From NCBI GenBank assembly GCA_041649275.1, contig JBAZNL010000001.1, forward strand, positions 186,001 to 250,000: a stretch of 64,000 nucleotides of DNA. Direction: 5' to 3'. The DNA is from Candidatus Izemoplasmatales bacterium. Its GTDB lineage: Bacteria; Bacillota_I; Bacilli_A; Izemoplasmatales; Hujiaoplasmataceae. This document shows, one piece after another, positions 40,031-48,419 of this stretch. The notes under the pieces are model-generated. The model was not told the DNA's origin, made no database searches, and worked only from the letters and a program-made list of their open reading frames with translations. Numbering within the stretch: the stretch's first letter is position 1; every line of letters begins with the position of its first letter. Both the position numbers and the translations under genes were made by a program.

Positions 40031-41257
40031 TCAGTCGTTCTTCGCCCGTGCCGCACTTGTTCCGGCCAACCGTCCGCTCGCCCACGCCCACTGCAGGTTG
40101 AAGCCGCCGCAGGGACCGTCGACGTCGACGATCTCGCCGCAGAAATAGAGACCGTCCGAGAGCCGGGACGCCATCGTCGCCGGATCGATCGCACCGACGT
40201 CGATTCCACCGGCGGTCGCCTGGGCGTCGTCGAAGCCGCGGTTACCGGTGACGGCGAAGCGCCAGTCGAAAAGCAGGGTGAGGAGCCGTTCGCGTTCGCG
40301 CGCCGGAAGCGTCGCGACGCACACGTCGTGTTTCGCGATTCCCGCCTCGCGAAGGAGCGCGGGGATCAGCTTCTTGTGGACCAGACCGACGAGCGCGTGG
40401 TCGACGGGCTTGTCGCCGGCGCTCTCGAGACGGCGGCGCACGGCGTCCCTGTCGACGCCGTCGAGGAGCACGACGCGGACCTGGACGGCCTCGCCGCGCA
40501 GGGTGAGTTCGTTCGCTTTCCGGGAGAGGCGCAGGATCGTCGGACCGGAGATCCCGAACTTGGTGAAGAGGATGTCGTCCTGTTCCGACTGAAGCACTTC
40601 GCCGCGATGGATCAACTCCGCGCGACCGGGGATCTTGACGCCGTCGAGCTGCTTCAGGTAAGGGCTGTCGAGGGTCAGTTTCGCGAGCGCCGGGAACACC
40701 GGCGTGAGCTTGTGGCCGAAGCGTTCGGCGAGGGCGTAGCCGGAGCCGTCGCTGCCGCTGCTTGGCATCGCCTTCCCGCCGGCGGCGAGAACGACCCGGT
40801 CGGCGTCGTAGCGCGTCCCGTCGGCGCACGTGATCCGGTAGCCGCGGCCAATGCGGTCGAGGCGCACGACCTCGGCGTCGCAGACGACGTTGACGCCGGC
40901 GCGCGCGAGTTCGTAGAGGAAGACGTCGAGGAAACTCGACGCCTGTCCCGACATCGGGTAGGCCTTGCCCTCCTCCTCGACCTTCGGGAAGATGCCGAGG
41001 GCGGCGAAGCGGGAGAGGACGGCGTCGGGCGGAAAGGCCGCGAGCGCCGGGGCGACGAAGTCGGGATGATTGTAGTCGGCGGGTGTCGCCTGCACGTTCG
41101 TGTAGTTGCAGCGGCCGTTGCCGGTCGCGAGCAGCTTCTTGCCGATGCGCGGATTCTTTTCGAGGATCGTCACCGCGGCGCCGGCCTCGCTCGCGGAGAG
41201 CGCGGCGAAGAGTCCGCTCGCGCCGGCGCCGACGATGAAGACTTCGGGTCGTTTCAT
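40031..41257 (-). CDS. HI0933/YhiN-type NAD(P)/FAD-dependent oxidoreductase
   Basis: 408 residues. FAD site VGAGASGLFAALSASEAG, family motif KLLATGNGRCNYTN, and a C-terminal FAD contact GLYFCGEIVDVDGPCGGFNLQWA. This is a widespread flavoprotein group (HI0933-like/BaiN) of poorly known function; some members are described as reductases of steroid or bile-acid intermediates, which is not implied here. GGAAGGTG precedes the ATG. It is monocistronic. Confidence 0.92.
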   Translation of the reverse strand: MKRPEVFIVGAGASGLFAALSASEAGAAVTILEKNPRIGKKLLATGNGRCNYTNVQATPADYNHPDFVAPALAAFPPDAVLSRFAALGIFPKVEEEGKAYPMSGQASSFLDVFLYELARAGVNVVCDAEVVRLDRIGRGYRITCADGTRYDADRVVLAAGGKAMPSSGSDGSGYALAERFGHKLTPVFPALAKLTLDSPYLKQLDGVKIPGRAELIHRGEVLQSEQDDILFTKFGISGPTILRLSRKANELTLRGEAVQVRVVLLDGVDRDAVRRRLESAGDKPVDHALVGLVHKKLIPALLREAGIAKHDVCVATLPARERERLLTLLFDWRFAVTGNRGFDDAQATAGGIDVGAIDPATMASRLSDGLYFCGEIVDVDGPCGGFNLQWAWASGRLAGTSAARAKND

Positions 41258-41286
41258 GGCTTCACCTTCCGGGAATGGATGGTTTC

Positions 41287-41315
41287 ATTATATCACGGGA
41301 ACGGTCGTTCGCAAA
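41287..41315 (-). promoter_or_regulatory. Promoter of the HI0933-type gene
   Basis: Minus-strand TGATATAAT (extended -10) with TTTGCG 17 nt upstream; the -35 overlaps the tail of the preceding terminator. Confidence 0.65.
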
Positions 41316-41319
41316 ACGC

Positions 41320-41349
41320 AGGAAGCACTCCGCGCGGGAGTGCTTCCTG
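41320..41349 (-). terminator. Terminator of the GH4/lipoprotein operon
   Basis: Minus-strand AGGAAGCACTC-ccgcgcg-GAGTGCTTCCT, followed by GCGTTTTGCG, 14 nt after the DUF4349 stop. Confidence 0.8.
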
Positions 41350-41363
41350 GGATATGGGATGGA

Positions 41364-42158
41364 TCACTTCCTGGCGGCGCGACCCTTGGTCTTGCGGCGA
41401 CGCGCGATCAGCCAGACGACAACCACGACGATGCCCGCGGAAATCAGGAACGGCGCGACGATGGCGATCACGATGAGCAGTCCGTCGAGAAAGCCGACGA
41501 GCGCCTCGAAGCCGTCGACGAAGGCGTTCAGAAAGCGATTCACGAAGGGAGATGAGGTTGTGACGGAGCTGCCGTAGAGGACGATCGTCACTTCGCTGTA
41601 CTCGACGAGGCTGTCGAACCGGTTCAGTTCGCCGTTCAGGTCCTGCAGTTCGACTTCGATGTCGGCGATCTGCGCGTTGATCGCGATCATCTCCTCGATC
41701 GACGCCGCATCGTAGAGTTCGAGCAGGCGCGCGAGCTGGGCCTCGAGGGCGAGGACGCGGTTCGCGGCGTCGTCGTAGTCGAGCGAGATGTCGGTGCCGA
41801 CCTTGGAGTACGAACGGACCGTGAATTCCCCGCGGAGCGCCGCGACGAAGGCGTCGAGGCGTTCCGTCTTGATGCGCGCGACGTAGGTCCGCTGGGTCGC
41901 GGTCACGACCTCGCGGTCGAACCATTCGTCGGCGGCCATCTGCGAGCGGACGAACGCGTCCGCCTCCTCGAGGTCGCCGACGTCGTATCTGGCGTCGACC
42001 TCGTAGACGATCTTGCGTTCGGGCGTGGTCTCGTCGGCGAGCGGGTTGAGGTCGTTTCCGCTTTCGGAAGAGTAATCATAGGTGACTGCTTCGGAACAGG
42101 ACAACGTTCCGAAGGCGACGAAGAGCGTCAGGAACAGGATCAGGATGCGTTTGGTCAT
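41364..42158 (-). CDS. DUF4349 lipoprotein with C-terminal membrane anchor
   Basis: 264 residues from the ATG at 42158. Lipobox GTLSC (C21). A beta-rich segment precedes a coiled-coil (about 115-180: RVLALEAQLARLLELYD, IAINAQIADIEVELQDL), then a transmembrane helix (about 220-250) and a basic tail RRRKTKGRAARK. This is the DUF4349 layout; the function is unknown. Having both a lipid anchor and a C-terminal helix, the coiled coil may lie along the outer membrane face. Downstream of a second lipoprotein and a GH4 glycosidase in one operon. Confidence 0.88.
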   Translation of the reverse strand: MTKRILILFLTLFVAFGTLSCSEAVTYDYSSESGNDLNPLADETTPERKIVYEVDARYDVGDLEEADAFVRSQMAADEWFDREVVTATQRTYVARIKTERLDAFVAALRGEFTVRSYSKVGTDISLDYDDAANRVLALEAQLARLLELYDAASIEEMIAINAQIADIEVELQDLNGELNRFDSLVEYSEVTIVLYGSSVTTSSPFVNRFLNAFVDGFEALVGFLDGLLIVIAIVAPFLISAGIVVVVVWLIARRRKTKGRAARK

Positions 42159-42198
42159 GGCAGGAGCCCTCCTTGAGAAGATCGATGGCGACGACGGG

Positions 42199-42558
42199 TC
42201 AATCGCCATTGTTGTGGCACGAGACCAGGACGCCGTACTCCATCAGTTCGGGCGTCGTGTAGAGTTCGAGGTCGAAGCCGTCCCAAAGCGAGATGTACTT
42301 GTCGTCGTAGCGCACGATGTAGGAGTATTTCGCGGTGAGTCCGAGGCAGCAGAAATCGTAGTCGGGGTGTTCCATGACCAGGCACGGCATGATCTGATCC
42401 GTGGGAATGTCCCGGACCACGAAGATCACGAAATCGTCCTCGGCGTGCAGGACGGTGTACTCGGCGATGTCGACGTCCTCGATCGCTTCGACCTTCGAGC
42501 AGGCCGAAAGCGACATGGCGACAAGAATCAACAGCGAGAGCAGCATGTATCTTTTCAT
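42199..42558 (-). CDS. Small lipoprotein of unknown function
   Basis: 119 residues. Signal peptide with lipobox LSAC (C20). The mature part is acidic, with three Cys (C59, C70, C71) and one near the end (C114), and no family I recognise. The ATG overlaps the GH4 stop as ATGA and has AAGGAG upstream, so it is a real gene. It stands between a cytoplasmic glycosidase and a DUF4349 lipoprotein, so a link to carbohydrate uptake is possible but not shown. Confidence 0.8.
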   Translation of the reverse strand: MKRYMLLSLLILVAMSLSACSKVEAIEDVDIAEYTVLHAEDDFVIFVVRDIPTDQIMPCLVMEHPDYDFCCLGLTAKYSYIVRYDDKYISLWDGFDLELYTTPELMEYGVLVSCHNNGD

Positions 42559-43961
42559 CGGACGTTCTCCTTCCGCGACGGCCGCAAATCCGCGGGCGTC
42601 GCCTCGTAGTAGTCGAGATAGGGTCCGAGGCGTTCCGCGACCGCAAGGAACATCGCCCGCAGGTCGGCCTGCGGGAGATGGTCGACGGCGACGTCGTTTC
42701 CCAGCGCCGCGAGGGCGTATTCGAGGTTCTTCTCGTCGAACGCCTTCAGAAGCAGCCGATGGCCTTCGACGTGGCGGAGCGTGATCTCGCCCGGAACGCC
42801 GGCGAGCGGACCGGCATAAACCGGCCGGATGTCGTCCTTCCGGAAGAGGGCGTTGGTCTCGACGACGTGGCCGATCGGCAGCGAGGGAATCTGTCCCGTG
42901 TTCGGCATGTTCACGTTCGTGACGAGTTCGCCGAGACCGAGGATCGCCTTCAGCTGGGCGACGCCCTCCTCGCCCGATCCGGCGATCCTGACCGTTTCGG
43001 TCCCCGCGATGATCCGCCGCGCGGAATCGTCGCCCCACTGCTTGATGAGTTTGCGGAGCGAGACCGGCGTGAGGAAGTAGCCCCACTCTTCGACCGTCGC
43101 CGGATCCTTCAGGTACCAGGACTGGGGGAGAAACTCGACGAGATGGCGGTCGCCGGCGGCGGCGATGATCCCGAAGCGCCGGAAGAGGTCGAACTTGACG
43201 CGCTCGGCGCTGCCGAAGGGTCCGTTCTCCTTCCAGTTCTCCTCGCGCACGCCCTCGTGCCGGTGGCGCTCGACGTACTCCGCGTAGACCGGCATCAGGT
43301 CGATGTCGCGATAGGTCGCGTAGTCGATCCAGGTGAAGTGGTTGATGCCCTTCGGGTTGATCGCGATCGCATGCCGTTCGGCGTCGATCCCGCGGATCTC
43401 CTTCAGGGCGCGTGCCAGGATCCGCTGGACGAAGGACACCTCGTGGCAGTTCCCGAAGGCCTTGATCGCGGGGAAGACGTGATAGAGCGTCTGGACGCAC
43501 ATCGTCATCGGATTCGAGAAGTTGACCACCCAGGCGGTGGGACAGATCGCCCGGATCGCCTCGGCGAAGCCCTTGTAGATCGGCATCATGACGAGCGACC
43601 GGAAGATTCCTGAAGGACCGGCGGTGTCTCCGACCGGCTGGTAGACGCCCCAGCGTTCGGGAACGTGGACGTAGGCCTCCATCTCCTCGAAGGTCGCCGG
43701 CAGGATCGAGACGAACACGAAATCGGCCCCCTCGAGGCATTCCTCCAGGGTGTCGGCGACGGTGAAGGTCCACTTCCCGACCGCTTCCGGAAGCGCCATC
43801 ATCCGGTTTCCGACGACGGCGTTGTTCTGCGCGGCCACCCGGTCGATGTCGTAGAGCGACACCTCCCCGGAAAGCTCGGGCTCGACCGCCAGGTCGCTCA
43901 TCAATCCCCGCGCCCATAGCCGCGAGCCGCCCCCGAGATACGCGATTCTGATCCTCTTCAT
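42555..43961 (-). CDS. Glycoside hydrolase family 4 protein (alpha-galactosidase/6-phospho-glucosidase type)
   Basis: 468 residues. GH4 uses NAD and a divalent metal with a redox-elimination mechanism. The NAD site is IAYLGGGSRLWARGL. The metal site is formed by NCHE (Cys-His) and by GINHF with its conserved His, and VNFSNPM is typical. The NCHE-GINHF combination resembles the MelA/LplD alpha-galactosidase or alpha-galacturonidase branch more than phospho-beta-glucosidases. The ATG at 43961 gives the conserved N-terminus. With galactose genes elsewhere in the window, an alpha-galactoside substrate is attractive but unproven. Confidence 0.9.
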   Translation of the reverse strand: MKRIRIAYLGGGSRLWARGLMSDLAVEPELSGEVSLYDIDRVAAQNNAVVGNRMMALPEAVGKWTFTVADTLEECLEGADFVFVSILPATFEEMEAYVHVPERWGVYQPVGDTAGPSGIFRSLVMMPIYKGFAEAIRAICPTAWVVNFSNPMTMCVQTLYHVFPAIKAFGNCHEVSFVQRILARALKEIRGIDAERHAIAINPKGINHFTWIDYATYRDIDLMPVYAEYVERHRHEGVREENWKENGPFGSAERVKFDLFRRFGIIAAAGDRHLVEFLPQSWYLKDPATVEEWGYFLTPVSLRKLIKQWGDDSARRIIAGTETVRIAGSGEEGVAQLKAILGLGELVTNVNMPNTGQIPSLPIGHVVETNALFRKDDIRPVYAGPLAGVPGEITLRHVEGHRLLLKAFDEKNLEYALAALGNDVAVDHLPQADLRAMFLAVAERLGPYLDYYEATPADLRPSRKENVR

Positions 43962-44003
43962 TCCATCCACCGCTTTCCGTCGTCTCCGATTCCATTCACG
44001 AGC

Positions 44004-44032
44004 ATCATATCACGCTTCGCGCATCACTGCAA
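44004..44032 (-). promoter_or_regulatory. Promoter of the GH4 operon
   Basis: On the minus strand TTGCAG, 17 nt spacing, TGATATGAT (extended -10). Confidence 0.7.
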
Positions 44033-44097
44033 TAGTCTCGGCGAACAATTCAATGATGTTCCCGTTTCCGCAGGAAGTGGACAAGATTGTTCGTTTC

Positions 44098-44128
44098 TTA
44101 AACAAAAGCGCGACCGCAGAGGTCGCGC
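44098..44128 (-). terminator. Terminator of the SGNH hydrolase gene
   Basis: Minus-strand GCGCGACC-tctgc-GGTCGCGC followed by TTTTGTTT. Confidence 0.9.
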
Positions 44129-44135
44129 CATCGAT

Positions 44136-45173
44136 TCATTCCGCACCGAGGAGATGCCGGATCGCCCGTTCGTAGGCGTCGGCGATCCGCGCATGGCCGA
44201 GGTCGGAGGGATGGATCCCGTCGACCGTGGCTTCCGCGTCGTTTCCCTCGTAGAAGACCGACCCGTCGAGATAGGCGACGCGGCGGCCGTTTCCTTGTTC
44301 CGCTTGGCACCACGTCCGGAACCAGCCGTCGTAGAAGGAGCGATGCCGGATCCGATCGGCGTCGTACTGGTCCATCGCGAACGCAGGACGGGAGACGAGC
44401 AGGATCGGCAGCGTCGGATACGCAAGGCGAAACTCCGCGATGAAGTCCGGGAGCCGCTCCGCGAGCAGGTTCGAGGTTCCGGCGTTGGCCTCGGCGTCGA
44501 TCGCCAAAAGCGAAAGCCCCCGTCGCGACCCGAGGATCGCGGCCGTCGTCCGTTCGCAATACGCCGCGCCGGAGAATCCGAAGTTCAGAAACTCGCGGTC
44601 GAACCGCCGCGAGAGGATGTTCGTGAACGCCATCCCCGGCCGGCTGACGCAACCGCCCTGAACGATGCTCGTGCCGTATACGGCGATCCTGCCGTGACGG
44701 GAGAACGCGTCGGGGACGATGCGCGCGCCGTCGTCGACGCCGAGGTCGACGTCGACGGCCGCGGCGTACAGCGGCAGGTTCAGCACATAGCGCCGCATCC
44801 GGCCGTCCGCAAAGCGGCCGAGGTCGGCTTCGTACGCCGTCGCGGTCCAGGGAACCCCGGCGACGTCGAGCAGACGGAATGTCCGGTCTTCCTCGTCGAA
44901 ACGGTACAAGTCGACGCCGCCTTGGCCCATGGCGCTCATGGACTCCATCGACGCCGGCGCCTCGAGCGTGACGCGGACGCGGATCGACCGCGCATCGGTC
45001 GAGAACTTCGCCTGGATCCCGGCGCTCGACCGCGCATGCCAGGCGGCGTCGCCGTTCTCCCGTTTCAGCCGGTCCCGCTCCGCGATCGACAACCGGCGGA
45101 AACCCGCTTCGTCGAGCGCGTCCGAACCGACCAGAAGAAACCGGCCCGTATCCTTCAATGAATGGTATTCCAT
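44136..45173 (-). CDS. SGNH/GDSL hydrolase with N-terminal jelly-roll domain
   Basis: 345 residues. An N-terminal beta-sandwich (about 1-150) is followed by an SGNH domain. The nucleophile block is YGTSIVQGGC, the second block NFGFSGAAYCE, and the catalytic Asp-His block DGIHPSDLGH. This is the SGNH_hydro_N plus GDSL_3 layout found in esterases acting on carbohydrate esters. No signal peptide is seen, so it acts in the cytoplasm. A degradation role beside the GH4 gene is plausible. Promoter not clear. Confidence 0.9.
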   Translation of the reverse strand: MEYHSLKDTGRFLLVGSDALDEAGFRRLSIAERDRLKRENGDAAWHARSSAGIQAKFSTDARSIRVRVTLEAPASMESMSAMGQGGVDLYRFDEEDRTFRLLDVAGVPWTATAYEADLGRFADGRMRRYVLNLPLYAAAVDVDLGVDDGARIVPDAFSRHGRIAVYGTSIVQGGCVSRPGMAFTNILSRRFDREFLNFGFSGAAYCERTTAAILGSRRGLSLLAIDAEANAGTSNLLAERLPDFIAEFRLAYPTLPILLVSRPAFAMDQYDADRIRHRSFYDGWFRTWCQAEQGNGRRVAYLDGSVFYEGNDAEATVDGIHPSDLGHARIADAYERAIRHLLGAE

Positions 45174-45251
45174 GGTTTCACCCGCATCGTCGTCGTATTT
45201 TGATCGAGATATAGGCTCATCCGCGCCATCGGTTCGACGGACGGACGCCCT

Positions 45252-45986
45252 TCACGGGCGGTGCGCGCGCACCTTACCCGCGGCGACCGCCTTGACGTCG
45301 TTGATGATCGCCATCGCCGCGTGGATGAACAGGGGAATCCACAAGGAGCCGGTGAAATAGGCGACAAGACAGAAGAGCACGCCGAGGAAGAACGCTCCGA
45401 ACGCTTCCCCGGGACCCTTGAAGATGTGGATCAGACTGTAGATCACGCTGTTGAGGACGACGGCCGGCCAGAGACCGAACGCTTCCAACGAACTGAAGAA
45501 GACCATACCGCGGAGGCCGAACTCGTAACCGACCAGATAGAGAACCCAGAAGAAGCCGTTTTTCACGTGGCGTGAGCGCGTCCAATCGGGTTTCCGCACT
45601 TCCGGATAATAGGAAACGTCGATCTTTCCCGCCGGCCGCGCGAAACTTCCCGCGATCAAAAGCACGCTCGGAGCCAGAAACCAGAGCCAGGCGTACGGGC
45701 CTTCCGGAACGGAAAGACCGTAGTCGACCAGGGGACGGTCGAAGGCGACGGCCACCAGAAGCGCCGGCACCAGCCCGAGGAGGACGAACCCCATCGTCCG
45801 GCGAAGATAGACCGACCGTTCCAGTTCCCCGTCGCGTTCCCCGAAGCGGGAGCGCCACTTCTTCATGATACGGAAATCGCTCGCGAAATAATAAAGCAGG
45901 TAGAGCAGGACGTACGCGATCAGGGCAAGCGTCGCGTCCTCGAGCCATCCCGACCACACGGTGGCCGTTCCGAAGGTCGACGTCAT
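45252..45986 (-). CDS. CPBP (CAAX/Abi) family intramembrane protease-like protein
   Basis: 244 residues with about seven hydrophobic helices. The third part carries the CPBP motifs: YEFGLRGMVFF, where the usual EExxxR has Tyr in place of the first Glu, SLIHIFKG with the first His, and HAAMAIIND with the second. The second Glu, the Arg and both His are kept. The ATG at 45986 overlaps the SDR stop as ATGA. With one catalytic-region Glu replaced, activity is uncertain. Confidence 0.85.
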   Translation of the reverse strand: MTSTFGTATVWSGWLEDATLALIAYVLLYLLYYFASDFRIMKKWRSRFGERDGELERSVYLRRTMGFVLLGLVPALLVAVAFDRPLVDYGLSVPEGPYAWLWFLAPSVLLIAGSFARPAGKIDVSYYPEVRKPDWTRSRHVKNGFFWVLYLVGYEFGLRGMVFFSSLEAFGLWPAVVLNSVIYSLIHIFKGPGEAFGAFFLGVLFCLVAYFTGSLWIPLFIHAAMAIINDVKAVAAGKVRAHRP

Positions 45987-46786
45987 CGTTTCACGAATCC
46001 CTTCACCGCAAAGGTCCTCATCAGGTACCCCGAGAGTCGCGGAAACAGCCGATAGAAGACATCGACGAACTTGCCGGCGGCGGTCAGGACCATGACGCGT
46101 TTTCTTTTCGCGACCGCCTTCAGGACGCTTCTGGCGACGCCCTCCTGGGTATCGTCGTTCTTCTCCCGCTGCAACGGGACGAGATTCCCGCGGGCGTCGT
46201 AGATCCGCTTGTTCGCGTCGTTTTCGGTGAAGCCCACGTAGACGATCCCGACATGGACGCCGGCGTCGTGGAGTTCCGCCTGCAAGGATTCGCCGAAGCC
46301 GGTCAGGGCCATCTTGGCCGCTCCGTAGGGCGCGATGCCCGGAATCCCCCGCAGGGCCGACAGGCTGGAAACGAAGACCACGCTCCCCTTGCTCTCGAGT
46401 AGCGAAGGCAGGGCGTACTTCGTCATGTTGACGGCACCGAGGAAATTGACGTCGACGATCTTGCGGAACAGCGACAGATCGGTCTCGGCGAACAGACCCC
46501 GCATGCTCGCGCCGGCGTTGTTGACGAGCGCGTCGATGTGCCGATGGCTCAGGTACACTTCGCCGACGATCCGTTCGCAGTCGGCGGGGACGGTCACGTC
46601 GCCGACGAGATAGTCGCACGCTCCCCGTTCTTCGCGGATCCGATCGCGGACGGTCGCCAGATCGGTTTCCGTGCGCCCGGTGATCACGACGTGCGCGCCT
46701 TCGAGGGCGAACGCCCGGGCGATTTCCCGTCCGATCCCCTTGCCGCCGCCGGTGACGATCACGACCTTGTCCAGAAACCTTCCCAT
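45983..46786 (-). CDS. Short-chain dehydrogenase/reductase
   Basis: 267 residues. NAD(P) site VTGGGKGIGREIA, structural NNAG, catalytic Ser in SSLSALRG and YGAAK (Tyr-x3-Lys). A C-terminal hydrophobic tail (VDVFYRLFPRLSGYLM) suggests membrane association, as in retinol-dehydrogenase-like or sphinganine-reductase-like SDRs. Substrate probably a lipid or long-chain ketone (inference). AGGAGG precedes the ATG at 46786. It follows an extended-SDR gene by 10 nt. Confidence 0.9.
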   Translation of the reverse strand: MGRFLDKVVIVTGGGKGIGREIARAFALEGAHVVITGRTETDLATVRDRIREERGACDYLVGDVTVPADCERIVGEVYLSHRHIDALVNNAGASMRGLFAETDLSLFRKIVDVNFLGAVNMTKYALPSLLESKGSVVFVSSLSALRGIPGIAPYGAAKMALTGFGESLQAELHDAGVHVGIVYVGFTENDANKRIYDARGNLVPLQREKNDDTQEGVARSVLKAVAKRKRVMVLTAAGKFVDVFYRLFPRLSGYLMRTFAVKGFVKR

Positions 46787-46796
46787 GGGACGCCTC

Positions 46797-47819
46797 CTAT
46801 TCGACATAGCCGTGCTCCTGGTACCAAAGGATCGCTTCCCTCAGCGCCGTCGCCACGTCCGTCTTGACGTAACCGAGTTCGGCGATCGCCCTGCGGGACG
46901 AATAGTAATGGCCGTCGCCGGAGATCCTCGCCATCGCCCTGGTCAGGAGGGGCTTTTTGCGTCTTGCCCCGGCAGCCCATTCGACCAACGTCGCGAAAAG
47001 CATGGCGAGCGGTTTCGAGATGCGGTGCTTCGGCGGTTCGCAGCGGGCGATCTCGCCGATCATCGTGAAGAATTCCCGGTAATTGAGGTTGGTTCCGCCG
47101 GCGATGTAGCATTCGCCGACCCGTCCCATTTCAAGAGCGTTCACCGTCGCGGCGGCGACGTCCTTCACGGGGGCGAAGGAGCGTCCGCCGGACGCATAGG
47201 CAGGAACCTTCCCCTTCATCACGGAGATGATCATCTCCCCCGGACCGGGCTTGGCATCGTTGTCGCCGATCATGAAGGTCGGGTTGACGATGACGACGGG
47301 CAGTCCCGCCTTCGCCTCGGCCAACAGGTAATCCTGCGCGGCCTTCTTGGAATTGATGTAGTCGAGGCCGTACCCGCCGCTGTTGAAGGGCGTGTTTTCG
47401 TCCCCGGGAGCGTCCTTCGTCCCGAAACCGAACGAATTCGCGGTCCCGACATGGACGTATCTTCTGACGTTCATGGCCCTGATCCGTCCCGCGAGTCGCC
47501 TGACGAGTTCGAAATTGACGGTCCAGGACAGCGGATTGACCGTCGGCCACACGTCGGTGATCGCGGCGGTGTGGATCACGGAGTCGCAGCCGGAAAGCGC
47601 CCGATCGACGTCGCGTTCGTTCAGCAGATCGCCTTCGAAGATTTCGCAATCCGATTCCGGGAGCGTGTCCGAGGACGTGCCCTTCAGGACGAATGCCCGG
47701 ACGGCGTATCCCCTATCCAGCAGGAGTCGGACGATGTGGCAGCCGAGGAATCCGTTGGCTCCCGTCACCAGGACTTTCGGACGAAGGACGGGATTCTCGT
47801 GATGGTCGTCGTGGTTCAT
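46797..47819 (-). CDS. NAD-dependent epimerase/dehydratase (dihydroflavonol-reductase-like extended SDR)
   Basis: 340 residues. Rossmann motif VTGANGFLGCHIV, NPTFMIG and a Tyr-x3-Lys candidate YINSKKAA. The overall pattern (VIHTAAITDVW, NVRRYVHVGTANSFG) is that of dihydroflavonol-4-reductase-like or 3-beta-HSD-like proteins. The ATG at 47819 has GAGGTG 5 nt upstream. First gene of an operon with the SDR and CPBP genes; together they may act on a membrane lipid (inference). Confidence 0.88.
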   Translation of the reverse strand: MNHDDHHENPVLRPKVLVTGANGFLGCHIVRLLLDRGYAVRAFVLKGTSSDTLPESDCEIFEGDLLNERDVDRALSGCDSVIHTAAITDVWPTVNPLSWTVNFELVRRLAGRIRAMNVRRYVHVGTANSFGFGTKDAPGDENTPFNSGGYGLDYINSKKAAQDYLLAEAKAGLPVVIVNPTFMIGDNDAKPGPGEMIISVMKGKVPAYASGGRSFAPVKDVAAATVNALEMGRVGECYIAGGTNLNYREFFTMIGEIARCEPPKHRISKPLAMLFATLVEWAAGARRKKPLLTRAMARISGDGHYYSSRRAIAELGYVKTDVATALREAILWYQEHGYVE

Positions 47820-47929
47820 CGCGCACCTCATCGATTATCATACGCTTATCATACCATCATTCATGGATTTCCGCTCGGTCATCACCGTAAATAGTGCATC
47901 TCGACTTGCATTTTTAGGTTCCTCGCCCG

Positions 47930-47966
47930 AAAAAAATAAAAGGCGTCGTTTCATGCGACGACGCCC
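47930..47966 (-). terminator. Terminator of the tRNA-Ser/tRNA-Pro transcript
   Basis: Minus-strand GGCGTCGT...ACGACGCC followed by TTTTATTTTTTT. Confidence 0.92.
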
Positions 47967-47976
47967 GATGAATGAC

Positions 47977-48053
47977 TGGTCGAGATGACGGGATTCGAAC
48001 CCACGACCTCTTGGTCCCGAACCAAGCGCGCTACCAAACTGCGCTACATCTCG
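47977..48053 (-). tRNA. tRNA-Pro (anticodon CGG)
   Basis: 77 nt with encoded CCA. Acceptor CGAGATG/CATCTCG, D-arm GCGCAGTTTGGTAGCGC, anticodon arm CTTGG-TTCGGGA-CCAAG giving CGG, T-arm GTGGG-TTCGAAT-CCCGT region. Confidence 0.96.
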
Positions 48054-48096
48054 ATGTGACGATCTATGCGAAGGGAGGGGGCTCCCGGACTGCAGC

Positions 48097-48185
48097 TGGC
48101 GGAAGAGGTGGGATTCGAACCCACGTGCCCTTGCGGACAACTGCATTTCGAGTGCAGCTCGTTACAACCACTTCGATACTCTTCC
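48097..48185 (-). tRNA. tRNA-Ser (anticodon CGA)
   Basis: 89 nt with encoded CCA. Acceptor GGAAGAG/CTCTTCC, anticodon arm CTGCA-CTCGAAA-TGCAG giving CGA, long variable arm (GTCCGCAAGGGCAC), T-arm GTGGG-TTCGAAT-CCCAC. Reads UCG. Confidence 0.96.
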
Positions 48186-48197
48186 AAAACCATAGTT

Positions 48198-48225
48198 ATT
48201 ATATCATTATTTCCGGGTTTTGCAA
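48198..48225 (-). promoter_or_regulatory. Promoter of tRNA-Ser/tRNA-Pro inside a hairpin
   Basis: On the minus strand TTGCAA, 16 nt spacing, TGATATAAT. The -35 is in the loop of a 9-bp stem TTTCCGGGT / ACCCGGAAA (48210-48218 with 48235-48243). Confidence 0.8.
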
Positions 48226-48240
48226 GCGCAAGCGACCCGG

Positions 48241-48274
48241 AAAACAAAACCCCATGGCCAGGCACAGGGTGGGG
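48241..48274 (-). terminator. Probable terminator of tRNA-Gly
   Basis: Minus-strand CCCC...GGGG hairpin followed by TTTTGTTTT, just after the tRNA. Confidence 0.6.
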
Positions 48275-48282
48275 TGTTCGGA

Positions 48283-48356
48283 TGGAGCAGGTGAAGGGAA
48301 TCGAACCCTCGTGGTCAGCTTGGAAGGCTGAAGTTCTGCCGTTGAACTACACCTGC
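48283..48356 (-). tRNA. tRNA-Gly (anticodon TCC)
   Basis: 74 nt with encoded CCA. Acceptor GCAGGTG/CACCTGC, anticodon arm TCAGC-CTTCCAA-GCTGA giving TCC, T-arm GAGGG-TTCGATT-CCCTT. Reads GGA. Confidence 0.96.
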
Positions 48357-48372
48357 GGCGCGGTGCAGAAAT

Positions 48373-48401
48373 ATTCTATCACAACGTCCGTGGGGTGTCA
48401 A
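48373..48401 (-). promoter_or_regulatory. Promoter of tRNA-Gly
   Basis: On the minus strand TTGACA, 17 nt spacing, TGATAGAAT (extended -10), 17 nt before the tRNA. The -35 follows a T-rich stretch after rsmH. Confidence 0.85.
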
Positions 48402-48419
48402 GGAAAGAAACCGCGCCGA

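Noticed and set aside
47977..48356. tRNA cluster as an integration site for a mobile element
   Set aside because: No integrase, no duplicated tRNA 3' ends and no change in composition nearby.
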